This document shows, piece by piece, positions 1-6,062 of a stretch of 11,135 nucleotides of DNA. The position numbers were made by a program, and so were the translations under genes. Positions within the stretch are counted from its first letter, which is position 1. Each line of letters opens with the position of its first letter. The notes beneath the pieces are model-generated. The model searched no databases. It worked only from the letters and a program-made list of their open reading frames with translations, and was not told the origin of the DNA. Source of the stretch: JANRIC01 sp033765345 (GTDB lineage Bacteria > Bacteroidota > Bacteroidia > Cytophagales > Microscillaceae); NCBI GenBank assembly GCA_033765345.1, contig JANRIC010000087.1, positions 1 to 11,135 of the forward strand, read 5' to 3'.

Positions 1-167
1 GATATGCGAGCAAATTTGCTATGTTTCCGTCACACGCTCGCTCTGTTTAGTCTTCATTTATCGTTTTCAGTCTCCTACCAACATCAATCCGTCGTACTCA
101 TACACATTGCCCACCATTTTCTCCCCCCTCTCTCCCTTGGGGTGGGTATTTGCCCCCCACAGCCTGA
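1..167. other. Gene-free left edge with small palindromes
   Basis: I see no supportable gene here. Frames are open in places on both strands, but they run through low-complexity C-rich DNA and the repeat cluster, and their translations resemble nothing. Visible structure: a perfect 12-bp palindrome AGCAAATTTGCT at 9-20, and a C-rich/G-rich stretch at 121-160 in which GTGGG (142-146) can pair with CCCAC (156-160). A stem-loop CAGCC-TGAA-GGCTG at 160-173 leads directly into the repeat cluster. The region lies downstream of the minus-strand dehydrogenase gene, so some of these stems could help end its transcript; this is inference only. Confidence 0.5.
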
Positions 168-360
168 AGGCTGCACCTTTTTGGTGGAATGTTGGGCAAA
201 CGGGGTGGGGGGGAGTACCCTAATAGGTGCAAGCGAGAACCTTTTTGGTGGAATTTTGGACAAAAGAGGTGGGGGGGAGTACCCTAATAGGTGGAGGGGA
301 GTACCCTTGCTGGTGCAAGCGAGAACCTTTTTGGTGGAATTTTGGACAAAAGAGGTGGGG
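168..360. repeat. Cluster of G-rich direct repeats (three partial copies)
   Basis: Three copies of one unit are visible. The 55-bp form starting ACCTTTTTGGTGGAAT lies at 175-229 and 239-293, differing at a few positions. A third copy starts at 325 and matches for 36 bases to 360 before diverging. Two copies also share the stretch just upstream, giving a perfect 49-bp direct repeat at 226-274 and 312-360. A sub-repeat around GGGGAGTACCCT occurs at about 210-222, 274-286 and 296-307, so the spacing changes from 64 to 86 bp between copies. The array abuts the 3' end of the minus-strand dehydrogenase gene. The copies are directly joined or overlapping rather than separated by unique spacers, so this is not a CRISPR. 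It may be a family of dispersed intergenic repeats, which only a genome-wide comparison could show. Confidence 0.85.
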
Positions 361-400
361 TACACTCTTTTGAGAGCTTCTCACAGGACCGTCCAAGCAA

Positions 401-1333
401 TTAATCAAACAAACATTGCTTGATTTTCTCAACCAATACGTGATTGATTCGCTCATAAGACTCATGCGTCCACCCAGCTACGTGAGGAGTCAGGATGACC
501 TGCGGGTGCTTGATGAGAAAATTAAACGCTTCTTTTTGGGAAGGTGTAAACTGTGCTAGGTTTTCATTCTCAAGCACATCCAGACAAGCTCCGATGACTT
601 TTCCCGATTCCAGGGCTTTACAAAGGGCGGTCAGGTCTACCAATTTGCCCCTTGCGGTATTAATAAGTAGGATACTTTTTTTAAAACTCCGAAGATAAAC
701 TTCATTCACCATAAAACGGTTGTATACTGTAAGCGGAATATGAAGCGTCACAATATCTGCTTCCTCATAGATATGCTTCATGGTAGCTTCTTCGGCATAT
801 TGGTCGCCATAGCTGACTTTGTATTTATCATAAACCAGCACTCGGGTCTCGAACACAGAAAGCCTCTTGGCCACTTCCTTTCCGATATTTCCATAACCTA
901 TGACTGCTACAGTTTTGCCTTTCAGCTCTACGCCGCGATTGTCTTCACGATTCCAGATATGATTTTTGATTTGGGTGTTTCCCAGGTGGATCGAGTGTAA
1001 GAGGCCCAGGAGCATCCCCATGGTATGCTCGGCCACGGCATCTCGATTGGCTTCAGGGGCATTAAATACACGGATTCCCTGGCTTTCGGCTTGTTTGGCA
1101 TCGATGGCATCCAGGCCTGAGCCTGCACGGGCTACAAAACGAAGATTTTTGGCCTTTTGGAGTAGCTCGGCATCTACGGGAGTTTTGCTACGGATAATAA
1201 GTCCGGTATATTGACCTACAATTTCCAAAAGAGCCTCCCGGTTGATTTCTGGGCGATAATCGGACTCTAAGCCGATTGCAGCCAATAAGCCGGATAAAGA
1301 AGCGTGCATTTTGTCAACAATAAGTACCTTCAT
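401..1333 (-). CDS. D-isomer-specific 2-hydroxyacid dehydrogenase (phosphoglycerate dehydrogenase-like)
   Basis: A 310-residue protein of the NAD-dependent D-2-hydroxyacid dehydrogenase family, which interconverts a 2-hydroxyacid and its 2-oxoacid in the cytosol. Visible signatures are the substrate-loop sequence IIRSKT (46-51), the ARAGSGLDAID segment (69-79) and the Rossmann motif G146-Y-G-N-I-G151. The catalytic triad is present: Arg228 in NTARG, Glu257 in the DVLENE segment and His284 in TPHVAG. Family knowledge: SerA-type phosphoglycerate dehydrogenases share this core, but many carry a C-terminal ACT domain for serine feedback; this protein ends straight after the catalytic core, so it would lack that control. 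The substrate could be 3-phosphoglycerate or another 2-hydroxyacid; the sequence does not decide. The ATG at 1333 places residue 1 at the first beta strand (MKVLIVD), as expected. No strong Shine-Dalgarno is seen. It lies in the same orientation as mgtE, 193 bp downstream of it, probably as a separate unit. Confidence 0.9.
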   Translation of the reverse strand: MKVLIVDKMHASLSGLLAAIGLESDYRPEINREALLEIVGQYTGLIIRSKTPVDAELLQKAKNLRFVARAGSGLDAIDAKQAESQGIRVFNAPEANRDAVAEHTMGMLLGLLHSIHLGNTQIKNHIWNREDNRGVELKGKTVAVIGYGNIGKEVAKRLSVFETRVLVYDKYKVSYGDQYAEEATMKHIYEEADIVTLHIPLTVYNRFMVNEVYLRSFKKSILLINTARGKLVDLTALCKALESGKVIGACLDVLENENLAQFTPSQKEAFNFLIKHPQVILTPHVAGWTHESYERINHVLVEKIKQCLFD

Positions 1334-1357
1334 GGAAACTGTAATTTAAGCTATTAT

Positions 1358-1399
1358 TGATTTGTATGATCAAAAGTATTAAACCCTGATTTGTATGAT
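1358..1399. repeat. 13-bp direct repeat flanking the dehydrogenase promoter region
   Basis: TGATTTGTATGAT occurs at 1358-1370 and again at 1387-1399, so the copies begin 29 bp apart. They bracket the possible -7 element of the minus-strand dehydrogenase gene. They could be a repeated protein-binding site or a chance duplication. The rest of the 193-bp gap up to mgtE shows no gene and no convincing terminator. Confidence 0.5.
1371..1378 (-). promoter_or_regulatory. Possible -7 element for the dehydrogenase gene
   Basis: Read on the minus strand this is TACTTTTG, a full match to the Bacteroidota -7 element TAnnTTTG, 37 bases upstream of the ATG. No matching -33 TTTG is found at the usual 19-21 bp spacing, so the call is weak. 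A 13-bp direct repeat TGATTTGTATGAT (1358-1370 and 1387-1399) flanks it on both sides. Confidence 0.3.
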
Positions 1400-1526
1400 G
1401 TATTTCTATTTAAATATCTATCGCCGTGGTCTATGTCTCCACAGATCACCTGCCCGAATTCACAGCATTCATGTGATATACTACCTCTCATGAAATAACT
1501 AACAACTTGTATTATTTAAGTAAAAA

Positions 1527-2876
1527 TCAACGATAGAGAAAATGCGCTATTGTAAAATAAACTGCCAAACCCAGCAAATCGTTTGCTGTGGTAATAAATG
1601 GACCGGAGGCAATGGCAGGGTTTATTTTCATTTTATTCAGAATCAAAGGGGTAATAGTACCCATAAAAGAAGCAAGCAATACTACAAAAAATAAGGAAGC
1701 AGCCACTGTGAGTGCCAATTTGATACTTACATGCAGTACAAAAGAAAAGCCAAAAACAATGAGCCCGATTACCAATCCATTGATAATCGCTACAATTAAC
1801 ACTTTTAACAACCTGGGTAAAAAACTTTGCCCTGGGAAAGCAGATTTAGTGGCCAGACTTTGCAAAATGATAGAAGAAGATTGAATGCCTACATTCCCTC
1901 CGGTAGCGGTAATCAAAGGAATGAAAAAAGCCATGGCTGGTAACATCACCAATTGATCCTCGAAAAACCCCATGAATCTGGCACCCAACAAACCTCCTGC
2001 CATGCCTATAATAAGCCAGGGAAGACGGGCACGGGTAAGCATAAAGATGCTGTCGTCTTCCGCAATATCTTCTGAAAGACCGGACATAATCTGGCGATCG
2101 AGTTCGGCTTTTTCGGTAATGACATCAACAATATCGTCGATGGTGATTCTTCCGACCAATTCATGGCGAGCATTGACCACCGGAACGGCTTCCAGGTCAT
2201 AACGTTGCATAATTTCAGCAACTTCGTTCTGATCCTGATAGGTTTTTACAGAGACAATCCCTTCTTCAAAAATATCTTGGATCAGGGTATCATCTTTGGC
2301 TAAAATAATTTTTTTGAGAGAAACCCGGCCTAGCAATATGTTATCATCATTAACTACATACAAAGAATAAAATTTCTCCACCTTTTTGGCTTGTCTACGG
2401 ATTTCATCTATGGCCTGGATGACTGTCCAGTTGAGGTTAGCCCGGATAAGCTCCTTGGCCATCAATCCTCCGGCACTTTCTTCATCATAATTGAGCAGGT
2501 CGACAATGTCCCGGGCTTTGTCCTGGCGAAGAAAAGCAATTGTTTTTTCACGAACCTCGAGCGGCATTTCATTCAGGATGTCGGCCGCATCGTCTGAATC
2601 CATAAATTGAATCCAGCGAGCAATTTGCTGGGGTTCAAAATTGGTGAGGAACTCAGTCCGGGTGTAAGAATCAAGATAACTGATGATCTCGGAATTGGTA
2701 CGGTTTTCCAGGACATTAAAGATATAGATACATTGTTCGGTGTTCAATTCATAGAGAATATCTGTAATATCTTCGGGATGGAGATGGCTCATGGTTTCAC
2801 GAACCAATGAATCGTTTTTATCATCGACGGCACGTACAAATTCTTCAAAAACTTCTTTGGTAAGTACAAAAGACAT
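1527..2876 (-). CDS. mgtE: Magnesium transporter MgtE
   Basis: A 449-residue MgtE-type Mg2+ channel of the inner membrane. Domain order fits the family: N-terminal helical domain (about 5-130), a CBS-domain pair that senses cytosolic Mg2+ (about 135-255), then a five-helix membrane domain (about 283-447). Signatures include PLITATGGNVGIQSS (320-334) between the early membrane helices, and NPAIASGPFITT (419-430) followed by Asp433 in the last helices. Asp433 aligns with the pore aspartate known from Thermus MgtE. Start choice: the frame stays open upstream to a GTG at 2930, but the family-like N-terminus MSFVLTKEVFEEF begins at the ATG at 2876. A good -7 element at 2919-2926 would also place transcription initiation downstream of the GTG. 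I therefore prefer 2876, although no clear Shine-Dalgarno is visible. The gene is divergent from the hydrolase gene with a 115-bp gap. I see no Mg2+ riboswitch, as the leader would be only about 35 bases. Confidence 0.95.
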   Translation of the reverse strand: MSFVLTKEVFEEFVRAVDDKNDSLVRETMSHLHPEDITDILYELNTEQCIYIFNVLENRTNSEIISYLDSYTRTEFLTNFEPQQIARWIQFMDSDDAADILNEMPLEVREKTIAFLRQDKARDIVDLLNYDEESAGGLMAKELIRANLNWTVIQAIDEIRRQAKKVEKFYSLYVVNDDNILLGRVSLKKIILAKDDTLIQDIFEEGIVSVKTYQDQNEVAEIMQRYDLEAVPVVNARHELVGRITIDDIVDVITEKAELDRQIMSGLSEDIAEDDSIFMLTRARLPWLIIGMAGGLLGARFMGFFEDQLVMLPAMAFFIPLITATGGNVGIQSSSIILQSLATKSAFPGQSFLPRLLKVLIVAIINGLVIGLIVFGFSFVLHVSIKLALTVAASLFFVVLLASFMGTITPLILNKMKINPAIASGPFITTANDLLGLAVYFTIAHFLYR

Positions 2877-2918
2877 AATGATATTCTTAATTTTGATTGC
2901 TTTTCCCAATATACTTTT

Positions 2919-2926
2919 CAAAATTA
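2919..2926 (-). promoter_or_regulatory. Likely -7 promoter element for mgtE
   Basis: On the minus strand this reads TAATTTTG, a full match to the Bacteroidota -7 consensus TAnnTTTG, 42 bases upstream of the preferred mgtE ATG. No TTTG is seen at the expected -33 spacing. Initiation about 7 bases downstream, near 2912, would exclude the alternative GTG start at 2930 from the transcript. Confidence 0.4.
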
Positions 2927-2969
2927 GCACTTTTTAGCGAAGGAATTTATAATAAAAATTATTTCAACT

Positions 2970-2988
2970 TAAATTTGTTATCAGGAAG
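2970..2988 (+). promoter_or_regulatory. Possible -7 element and ribosome-binding site for the hydrolase gene
   Basis: TAAATTTG (2970-2977) matches the TAnnTTTG -7 element, and AGGAAG (2983-2988) is a Shine-Dalgarno-like sequence just before the ATG at 2992. The two compete: initiation at the usual distance from the -7 element would fall on or next to the AGGAAG, giving an almost leaderless mRNA. Either the true promoter lies upstream or the match is chance. The AGGAAG supports the ATG at 2992 as the start. Confidence 0.3.
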
Positions 2989-2991
2989 CTT

Positions 2992-3852
2992 ATGAATATT
3001 GTCAGAATACTATCTTTTTTTACTTTCTTTCAGATCACTGTCACCGATACGTCGGTTTGGATTTACGGAGCTACAACTTCAGAAAAAATGCTTTTGAGCT
3101 CAGAAACTTTCTACAAGGATACCGTAATGACGGTCAAGATTGACGAAATTTTCGTGGATATTTTTTATCCTGGCGTAGATCGCTCAGTAGGGAATATCTT
3201 GGTGCTGCCCGGTTGGAATTTTCCCCGGCAGGATTGGTGTCAGAAGTCAAGTTTATGCCGCAAAGCCAGTGAGGCTGGTTATTGTTTGATTTTCCCGGAA
3301 ATGGGCAAAAGTGTTTATTCCGGTGAGTTTTATCCCGAAACCCTTCAGGAGTGGAAGGTTTATCCCGGCAAGAAGTGGGTGCTGGATTCGCTCATTCCTA
3401 CATTGCAAAAGAAATATCATCTTCTGAAAAACAATCAAAAGAATTATCTTTTGGGGCTTTCTACCGGAGGTAGAGGAGTAGCTTTGATTGCTTTGGAGCG
3501 TTCGGATTTATTCAAGGCAGGGGCGGCTTTGTCTGGAGATTTTGATCAGACCCAAATGCCACAAGACAGGCTGATGATTGGTTTTTATGGCTCTTATCAG
3601 CAGTTTCCTGAGCGTTGGAAAGGGGAAGACAATCCTCAGATGCAAATTGCCAAATTTCAGATACCTCTTTATCTGGGGCACGGCAAACAGGATAAAATCG
3701 TGCCTCCTGAGCAAACCCTCCATTTTTATGAGGCCTTGAAAAAAGCGCACCCTCAGTTGAACCTCAAACTGAATATGCCGGACGCAGGGCATGATTATGC
3801 CTATTGGGATTCGGAGTTAAAAGCAGTGCTGGAATTTTTCGCACTTTTTTGA
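2992..3852 (+). CDS. Alpha/beta-hydrolase (esterase or dienelactone-hydrolase-like)
   Basis: A 286-residue protein with the alpha/beta-hydrolase catalytic triad. The nucleophile elbow is GLSTGG with Ser157, the acid is probably Asp234 in GHGKQDKIVPPEQ, and the base is His267 in DAGHDYAYW. The VLPGWNF segment (71-77) after an early beta strand fits the oxyanion-loop region. In this superfamily such proteins hydrolyse esters, thioesters or peptides; the substrate cannot be assigned. The first 30 residues are moderately hydrophobic (ILSFFTFFQITV) behind one Arg, so a weak signal peptide or membrane anchor is possible, but there is no lipobox cysteine and the hydrophobic run is short. The start is supported by AGGAAG at 2983-2988. 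The gene is divergent from mgtE and followed by a terminator-like hairpin about 145 bp after the stop. There is no sign of an operon partner, so the neighbours say little about its job. Confidence 0.8.
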   Translation: MNIVRILSFFTFFQITVTDTSVWIYGATTSEKMLLSSETFYKDTVMTVKIDEIFVDIFYPGVDRSVGNILVLPGWNFPRQDWCQKSSLCRKASEAGYCLIFPEMGKSVYSGEFYPETLQEWKVYPGKKWVLDSLIPTLQKKYHLLKNNQKNYLLGLSTGGRGVALIALERSDLFKAGAALSGDFDQTQMPQDRLMIGFYGSYQQFPERWKGEDNPQMQIAKFQIPLYLGHGKQDKIVPPEQTLHFYEALKKAHPQLNLKLNMPDAGHDYAYWDSELKAVLEFFALF

Positions 3853-3905
3853 TAGATTCCTCTCTTATACTCAAAATATAATGGTTTGCGAAAAAAAGGT
3901 TTTGT

Positions 3906-3972
3906 AAATCCTTAAAAATCAGGTAAATCAATCAAATAAATCTCGTGAATCATATAAATCTTGGTATAAATC
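3906..3972. repeat. Iterated AAATC intergenic repeat
   Basis: AAATC (once as GAATC) recurs seven times between 3906 and 3972, with the final C at 3910, 3920, 3929, 3942, 3951, 3960 and 3972. The spacing is mostly 9-10 bases with two longer steps of 12-13, and several units share the form TAAATCn, so it reads as a degraded nonamer array. It lies between the hydrolase stop and the terminator-like hairpin, and no gene is visible here. Confidence 0.6.
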
Positions 3973-3988
3973 TTACGAAGGTAATTAG

Positions 3989-4029
3989 AACGCTCGGAAC
4001 ACCGCTTCCAAAGGTGTTCTTTTTGCGTT
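3989..4029 (+). terminator. Rho-independent terminator-like hairpin
   Basis: GAACACC (3997-4003) pairs perfectly with GGTGTTC (4013-4019) around a 9-base loop, and TTTTT (4020-4024) follows: the form of an intrinsic terminator on the plus strand. Shorter outer arms AACGC (3989-3993) and GCGTT (4025-4029) extend the symmetry. It could end a hydrolase transcript, since it lies 145 bp after that stop, and it insulates the response regulator that starts 54 bp downstream. An attenuator role for the regulator gene cannot be excluded. Confidence 0.65.
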
Positions 4030-4082
4030 ATCAAATGCAATGAAGATCAGAATACAACAAAATACGCAACGCATATAAGGCA

Positions 4083-4715
4083 ATGATTAAAATATTTTTG
4101 GTAGACGATCATCGGCTAATTCGTACAGGTCTCAAAAAACTCATCGCTCAGAAGGAGGGCATGGAAGTAGTGGCTGAGTTCTCTCTGGCAAATCAGGTCA
4201 TATCAGAAATTCCAAGATATAATCCTGATATAGTTATTTGTGACATTAATCTACCTGACGGCGACGGGCTAGCACTCAGTTGTGAAATCAAAGAGAAATT
4301 TCCTTTGGTGAAGGTTATGATTTTGAGTATGCACAAAGAAAAGTCTTATATCCTTCGGGCAGTGCAAGCCAATGTAGATGGATATATGCATAAAGATATT
4401 TTTGAACAGGATTTGCTCGATGGCATTCTTCGGGTATATCAGGGGGATAGGTACTTTTCTAAAGAAATTGCTCAGATTATCATCAATAATTTATATGGCA
4501 AAACTACTGATTCTCAGGTATTGACAGACCTTACATCCAGAGAAAAAGAGGTATTGAAATTAATTACGGAGGGTTTCAAAAATCGGGAGATTGCCGACAA
4601 ACTATTTATTTCTACCAAAACAGTGGATAAACATCGGGCTAATTTATTACAAAAACTAAATGCCCGCAACACCGCCGAACTTGTCAAATATGCCATTCAA
4701 CAAAATATGGTTTAG
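4083..4715 (+). CDS. NarL/LuxR-family response regulator
   Basis: A 210-residue two-domain transcription factor. The receiver domain (1-120) has the acidic pair Asp8/Asp9, phospho-acceptor Asp54 in VICDINLPDG, Ser82 at the conserved Thr/Ser position and Lys104. The C-terminal LuxR-type helix-turn-helix (about 148-205) is complete: LTSREKEVLKLI, then the GFKNREIADKLFISTKTV recognition region, then KLNARNTAEL. Phosphorylation would be expected to promote dimerisation and DNA binding. The ATG at 4083 starts directly at the first receiver strand (MIKIFLVDDH) and has AAGG at 4077-4080 as a weak ribosome-binding site. It is the first of three same-strand signalling genes, 73 bp before the receiver-kinase. 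In many bacteria NarL-type regulators pair with HisKA_3 kinases, whereas the two kinases downstream have ordinary HisKA H-boxes, so direct pairing is not assured. Target genes cannot be inferred. Confidence 0.95.
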   Translation: MIKIFLVDDHRLIRTGLKKLIAQKEGMEVVAEFSLANQVISEIPRYNPDIVICDINLPDGDGLALSCEIKEKFPLVKVMILSMHKEKSYILRAVQANVDGYMHKDIFEQDLLDGILRVYQGDRYFSKEIAQIIINNLYGKTTDSQVLTDLTSREKEVLKLITEGFKNREIADKLFISTKTVDKHRANLLQKLNARNTAELVKYAIQQNMV

Positions 4716-4721
4716 TGAATA

Positions 4722-4774
4722 GTCCATCGTCCATTGTCCGTAGTCCATAGACAAATTATCAATTATCAATTATC
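4722..4774. repeat. Two adjacent tandem heptamer arrays
   Basis: Four 7-base units occupy 4722-4749 (GTCCATC, GTCCATT, GTCCGTA, GTCCATA). After a 4-base gap come three perfect AATTATC units at 4754-4774, followed by a partial CATTCC. The pair fills most of the 73-bp gap between the response regulator stop and the GTG start of the receiver-kinase. The last unit lies 14 bases before that start, so the repeats form part of the second gene's leader, and copy-number changes could alter its translation or spacing. No Shine-Dalgarno is visible in the gap. Confidence 0.85.
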
Positions 4775-4788
4775 CATTCCTTAACACT

Positions 4789-5919
4789 GTGCAACAAATA
4801 TTACTCGTAGACGATAGCCAATTTAATATTGCCGTCTTGAAGGAAATTCTGAGTAAACAGAATTACCAGGTAGACGAAGCAACGCACGGTCGTATTGCGC
4901 TGGAATTAATGGAGCAAAAAATCTATGATCTGATCATTCTGGATGTAATTATGCCCGGTATGAATGGTTTTGAGGTTTGTCGTGAGATTAAAAAACATCC
5001 ACAGTATGAGGATATTCCCATCATATTTGTGACTAGTGATGAAGAAAATATGTTGAAAGGCTTTAAAGCAGGTGCTGTGGATTATATTCCTAAATCATAC
5101 AACCAAACCGAGCTGCTGGCACGTGTAAATACCCACCTTAAGCTCCGTATGAGTCAGCGTAAATTAGTGGAATTAAACCAACATCTGGAAGAGAAAGTGA
5201 AAATCCGTACTTCTGCCCTCGAGTTGGCATTGCAAGAACTGGATAGTTTTTTTTACAGGATTTCACACGATATGCGCTCACCGATTACTACACTCAAGGG
5301 AGTGACAGACTTGCTCAAAAGTATACCTTTGCAAAAAGAAGCGCAGGAAATCTTAAGTATGCTTGTGCTACAGGTCAATAAAGTAGATCGCCTCAATCGG
5401 AGTCTGGTGGAGGTTGGTGAAATTCGTGCCAAAAATGCGAAAAAACAACCGCTCAATGTATATCAAACCATTCAGGATATTCTATTGAATATACAAGAGG
5501 AATGCAAAAATAACAGCCCACTTCACTTTAGGATAAATATCCCCCCCGATAATATCTTGTGGGCAGATCGTACTTTATTGATTTATGCCCTGGATAATAT
5601 TATTGAGAATAGCATTCATCACGCACTTCCCAGCAAATACCGAGGTGATATACAAATAGAGATATATTTTGAAGAGAGTCCGAGCGATTTTATCATGAAT
5701 ATTCGAGACAACGGCCCAGGGATAGACCAAAAACTGGTAGACAGAGTATTTGATATGTTTATCAGAGGCACTACCGACCCATCGAGGTTTGGTTTGGGTT
5801 TGTATAAAGCTCGTTTGGCGATTGAGAAGATGCAGGGAAGCATCACCTGTCAGAGTTGTAACCGGGAGGGTACACAGATTCGAGTTCTTTTGCCCAAAAA
5901 TATACCTTTGAGTCCATAA
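4789..5919 (+). CDS. Receiver-histidine kinase fusion protein
   Basis: A 376-residue soluble protein. The N-terminal receiver (1-120) has Asp8/Asp9, phospho-acceptor Asp52 in LDVIMPG, Thr82 and Lys102. A short coiled linker (about 122-150) joins it to a HisKA dimerisation domain with His160 in RISHDMRSP and a HATPase domain. The N-box has Asn270 and Asn274, the G1 box is DNGPGI (307-312) and the G2 region is FGLGLYKAR (334-342). The G2 box is unusual: where G-x-G-L-G is normal, the first Gly is Arg333. There is no membrane segment or periplasmic sensor, so its input is probably phosphorylation of its own receiver by another kinase. The start is GTG at 4789: the frame has no ATG between the in-frame stop at 4741 and the first receiver strand (QQILLVDDS). 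The C-terminus (GTQIRVLLP) resembles that of the next kinase (GTEIRVLLP), suggesting related catalytic modules. It probably acts with its neighbours in one relay. Confidence 0.92.
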   Translation: MQQILLVDDSQFNIAVLKEILSKQNYQVDEATHGRIALELMEQKIYDLIILDVIMPGMNGFEVCREIKKHPQYEDIPIIFVTSDEENMLKGFKAGAVDYIPKSYNQTELLARVNTHLKLRMSQRKLVELNQHLEEKVKIRTSALELALQELDSFFYRISHDMRSPITTLKGVTDLLKSIPLQKEAQEILSMLVLQVNKVDRLNRSLVEVGEIRAKNAKKQPLNVYQTIQDILLNIQEECKNNSPLHFRINIPPDNILWADRTLLIYALDNIIENSIHHALPSKYRGDIQIEIYFEESPSDFIMNIRDNGPGIDQKLVDRVFDMFIRGTTDPSRFGLGLYKARLAIEKMQGSITCQSCNREGTQIRVLLPKNIPLSP

Positions 5920-6062
5920 GACTTTACAGATTTTCGTTTTATCTGCTTGATATCTTACTTATGTAAACATTCACTTCTAAATGACTGCATACAACTTTAA
6001 AATTTCTGTAAATTGCCTGGCAATCAAATCCCACAAAAATATTAAAATAAAACAAGCAAGCT
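5920..6062 (+). other. Gap between the two kinase genes
   Basis: This 143-bp A/T-rich gap holds no gene, no strong hairpin followed by a T-run, no TAnnTTTG element and no Shine-Dalgarno before the ATG at 6063. Read-through from the upstream kinase gene is therefore possible, but a separate weak promoter cannot be excluded. Confidence 0.4.

Noticed and set aside
175..360. Possible CRISPR array
   Set aside because: Only three units, unequal period, the units are joined by repeated rather than unique sequence, and no cas gene is present.
4..423. Open frame of 139 codons on the plus strand across the left edge
   Set aside because: Its translation runs through the direct repeats and low-complexity G-rich DNA and overlaps the dehydrogenase 3' end; no family-like features.
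84..465. Two overlapping minus-strand open frames across the repeat cluster
   Set aside because: The peptide repeats (STKKV-type, PPTSF-type) simply mirror the DNA repeats in two frames; no start signal or family resemblance.
1460..1476. TCACA-N7-TGTGA inverted repeat between the dehydrogenase and mgtE genes
   Set aside because: Short arms, no T-run for a terminator, and the reverse of the TGTGA-N6-TCACA arrangement of a CRP-type site; probably chance.
2877..2930. N-terminal extension of MgtE from a GTG at 2930
   Set aside because: The extra 18 residues do not look like the MgtE N-terminus, and the likely -7 element would lie inside this extension.
2877..2991. Mg2+-sensing riboswitch upstream of mgtE
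   Set aside because: The divergent gap is only 115 bp, the predicted leader about 35 bases, and no complex stem structure is seen.
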